The notes under the pieces: model-generated | Database searches by the model: none | Seen by the model: only the letters and a program-made list of their open reading frames with translations | Told to the model about the DNA's origin: nothing | Part shown: positions 62,316 to 64,000 of the stretch, piece after piece | Position numbering within the stretch: position 1 is the first letter of the stretch | Layout of the letters: each line of letters begins with the position of its first letter | Source of the DNA: an uncultured Chthonomonas sp. | Lineage (GTDB): Bacteria > Armatimonadota > Chthonomonadetes > Chthonomonadales > Chthonomonadaceae | NCBI GenBank assembly: GCA_903859705.1 | Contig: CAIONQ010000076.1 | Coordinates: forward strand, 84,315-148,314 | DNA: 64,000 bases | Reading direction: 5' to 3' | Translations under genes and position numbers: made by a program

Positions 62316-63095
62316 CTATCGAGACCAGGGCCACTTTGAGCATACAGATTTGCGGTTAATATCAAGCAGCTCTGTTACTCCCGCACTTTTAAGCCGAGCG
62401 TGCAGATCTTCACTGCTCTTATTTAGTTTCAAGTTCACTTCATCTAAATAAAGCGGTACCAGTGCGTAAAAGTTAATGAGCTTACCTTCTTTAGTCTTCA
62501 GGGTATGAAGTCCAGAGGCAAACTTGGTGGGTGGTTTAAGCATCATACAACAGAGTTTTGTGTTAGGAGCAAAGCCTGAGGGAGGGTCGCCATTTGGCAG
62601 TGTGTGCCCATCTCCCAGCCAGGTGTTGTATTCATGCGGAAACTTTGCAAGTATTTTAAGCCATCGGATGGGCCAGTAATTCTCCTCACTTTCCGCAGCA
62701 GATGCCGTTGAGCCATTGCCTGATCCGGTTACAGCATCGCCTTCCAGAGGCAATATCCAATTTGGTGGCAGGCAGATTAGCAGCTCGGCAAACTGTGCCG
62801 ATGGCAGCTGAGGCGGCGCATTCATTGGCAGGTCGCTCATTCCAGAAGTTATCAATGTGTAGAAATTGCGCCTGAACGTTGGCTTTACAACGTGAACGTC
62901 GATGTGAACTCTATCCGAAATAATCTCATGTAGCACTGTATCGGGCGGCCCGATGTAGTTTTCGATATGACGCGTTATAGCCTCAATATTTTCGCTGTCA
63001 CCAATGGCTGGTATAAACTCCTCCGTTGGCGGAGCATACCTTATCATTGGCACTCCACTTGGTGATAGCTCTTCGTCACTGTTCGACAACGGCAT
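62316..63095 (-). CDS. Suppressor-of-Fused-like protein
   Basis: 259 residues. VLHEIISDRVHIDVHVVKPT, NFYTLITSGMSDLPMN, AELLICLPPNWILP, LKILAKFPHEYNTWLGDGHTL and INFYALVPLYLDEVNLKLN are the SUFU-domain motifs in order. Bacterial SUFU proteins are mostly immunity proteins of polymorphic toxins, or stand alone with no known partner. No toxin is beside it. It converges on the SARP gene. Confidence 0.85.
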   Translation of the reverse strand: MPLSNSDEELSPSGVPMIRYAPPTEEFIPAIGDSENIEAITRHIENYIGPPDTVLHEIISDRVHIDVHVVKPTFRRNFYTLITSGMSDLPMNAPPQLPSAQFAELLICLPPNWILPLEGDAVTGSGNGSTASAAESEENYWPIRWLKILAKFPHEYNTWLGDGHTLPNGDPPSGFAPNTKLCCMMLKPPTKFASGLHTLKTKEGKLINFYALVPLYLDEVNLKLNKSSEDLHARLKSAGVTELLDINRKSVCSKWPWSR

Positions 63096-63301
63096 TGCCT
63101 CCTTATCTCAGGCAGTAGCAGCAACCAGGTACCAGGTAGTTTTGACACCACATTTTGGTGGATGTGCATTTACCACGCAACTGCTCAATTCCTTCACCAG
63201 CAATACCCTCCGCACCGTCAATCATTTTCAGGCGTAAAATGACTGTGTGAAGTGTACGTTGTCATATGGATTAAAACGCGGTGCAATTGAAAGGCCCATA
63301 G

Positions 63302-63814
63302 ATGTCCGATATCGGTTCAATAAATGTGGTTCCGGCAAGCAAAAGTACTCGGCGCAATTCAACGATTGCCGTGATTGTTATTCTGCTACTTTATGTGGGG
63401 AATGTTGGCTTTAGCTCTATTCGCAGGCAGCCCACATGGGTTTACGGGCGCAGCATGCCTGCATTGGAAAGGGCAATTGGTGTCTTAAAGCACTATCCGC
63501 TACCTGTGGGGGCATGCAAGGCGCTTCAGATTTCTCCCTCTTTAGATCCTGCTACAATATCACCACAGAGCAGTGAGGTTGAATCCAGAGGATATTACAG
63601 GCTCTTCGTGTATCGTGCAACAAGCTCCAAATATGTTGTCGAATTTGTAACTATTGACAACGGGCATGCGGGCATGAGCGGCCTGGTTTATGTTGATCGG
63701 CCAGAACAGCCAGAACTGCGGCACGGATCGCGGATCGTAGGTACATTCTGGCTGCCGGAGGTTGAGAAAAAACTATCCGCACACTGGTACTTATGTTATA
63801 ACGACCTGTTTTGA
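63302..63814 (+). CDS. Small membrane-anchored protein of unknown function
   Basis: 170 residues. N-terminal basic patch (SKSTRRN), one transmembrane helix (STIAVIVILLLYVGNVGF), then a ~130-residue domain with strands (GYYRLFVYRATSSKYVVEFV, TFWLPEVEKKLSAHWYLCYN). I recognise no family. Divergent from the SUFU gene, 206 bp between starts, so a shared promoter region is likely. Confidence 0.6.
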   Translation: MSDIGSINVVPASKSTRRNSTIAVIVILLLYVGNVGFSSIRRQPTWVYGRSMPALERAIGVLKHYPLPVGACKALQISPSLDPATISPQSSEVESRGYYRLFVYRATSSKYVVEFVTIDNGHAGMSGLVYVDRPEQPELRHGSRIVGTFWLPEVEKKLSAHWYLCYNDLF

Positions 63815-64000
63815 TTAGCCGTCTGTGTTTTAAAGGACACTCGCTATCCTGGCGCAACTTACTAGAAGCCTGATGAAGAACGGGTATTTTCCGGCACTCA
63901 TGTGAATAATTATCAGGTTATCCCGGCATTCATCCCAGGGCCGCTAAAATTGCTTAATCATCGCCCAGAAAGGGTGTAGTGCCCTGCTACGGCGGTGTGT
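63815..64000. other. Right window edge, no gene seen
   Basis: 186 bp after the last gene. No promoter or start is evident before the window ends. Confidence 0.4.

Noticed and set aside
62185..62451. 88-codon frame directly after the SARP gene
   Set aside because: Its 3' half is antisense to SUFU coding sequence and there is no ribosome site, although a coupled start cannot be fully excluded.
1..64000. tRNA, rRNA, tmRNA, RNase P RNA, CRISPR, insertion sequence and riboswitch signatures
   Set aside because: Read for and not found; small RNAs without strong primary-sequence marks could still be missed.

Overview
The window reads as chromosome of a free-living, polysaccharide-using heterotrophic bacterium with a Gram-negative style envelope: there is a lipobox lipoprotein, twin-arginine exported sugar-active enzymes, a PEP-CTERM protein and a DUF1080 protein. 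The mix of GH31, GH5-like and five-bladed-propeller glycosidases, DUF1080, a fused E1 dehydrogenase, ThyX instead of ThyA, PEP-CTERM and a bacterial Roco protein is typical of Armatimonadota and, less so, Planctomycetota or Verrucomicrobiota. Armatimonadota is my best guess, but no rRNA or other decisive marker is present. Base composition looks near 50 percent G+C. I see no tRNA, rRNA, CRISPR array or intact insertion sequence.

Layout. 1-5.8 kb: the 5' two thirds of an exported GH31 glycosidase cut by the window edge, the ABC-F protein Uup, and an OmpR-type response regulator overlapping its histidine kinase. 6-8.3 kb: divergent from the regulator, a membrane pseudokinase with an extracytoplasmic FecR domain; the gap between them holds a tandem 11-bp-spaced repeat that looks like an OmpR-family box. 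8.3-16.5 kb: fused alpha-beta 2-oxo acid dehydrogenase E1, a DUF2283-like protein, a Tat-exported flavin amine oxidase, an ABA4-like membrane protein, a UvrD-type helicase and a SEC-C protein. 16.5-20.2 kb: an SRPBCC protein, a ROK kinase without the usual zinc cysteines, and an ArsR-AHSA1-DinB operon. 20.2-29.3 kb: an unusual MogA-LarC2 fusion, a Ca2+/H+ antiporter, a prenyl synthase, a sarcosine-oxidase-like flavoenzyme, a GH5-like enzyme, thyX and serS.

29.4-35.6 kb is accessory: a large helicase-associated-domain-like protein, a near-perfect sigma70 promoter with no clear target, several short proteins of immunity-protein type including a tandem duplicate, and an exported ankyrin protein. 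35.8-40.9 kb returns to housekeeping: DNA polymerase III delta prime, a small unknown protein, a Xer recombinase, a glycerophosphodiesterase, a lipoprotein and DUF1080. 40.9-50 kb: a NERD protein, two Tat-exported glycosidase-like propellers around an unknown secreted protein, DUF998, and an FAD oxidoreductase ending in an S-layer-homology-like tail. 50-56 kb: an SRPBCC-ArsR pair with two perfect operators, PhnB/VOC, YdeI-like, AlkD, a Roco GTPase and a GNAT acetyltransferase. Decayed genes (AraC, dihydrofolate-reductase-like, short-chain dehydrogenase, one unknown) lie between 41.8 and 56.1 kb. 56-64 kb: two paralogous membrane-anchored beta-helix repeat proteins, a PEP-CTERM protein, a large SARP/NB-ARC/TPR regulator, a Suppressor-of-Fused-like protein and a small membrane-anchored protein.

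Most notable: the shared operator core AAC-W-ATATG-GTT at two separate ArsR/SRPBCC loci, the MogA-LarC2 fusion, the two-component/pseudokinase-FecR divergon, the cluster of single-domain immunity-like genes, and several convergent gene pairs whose transcription terminator is encoded inside or at the end of the opposite gene.
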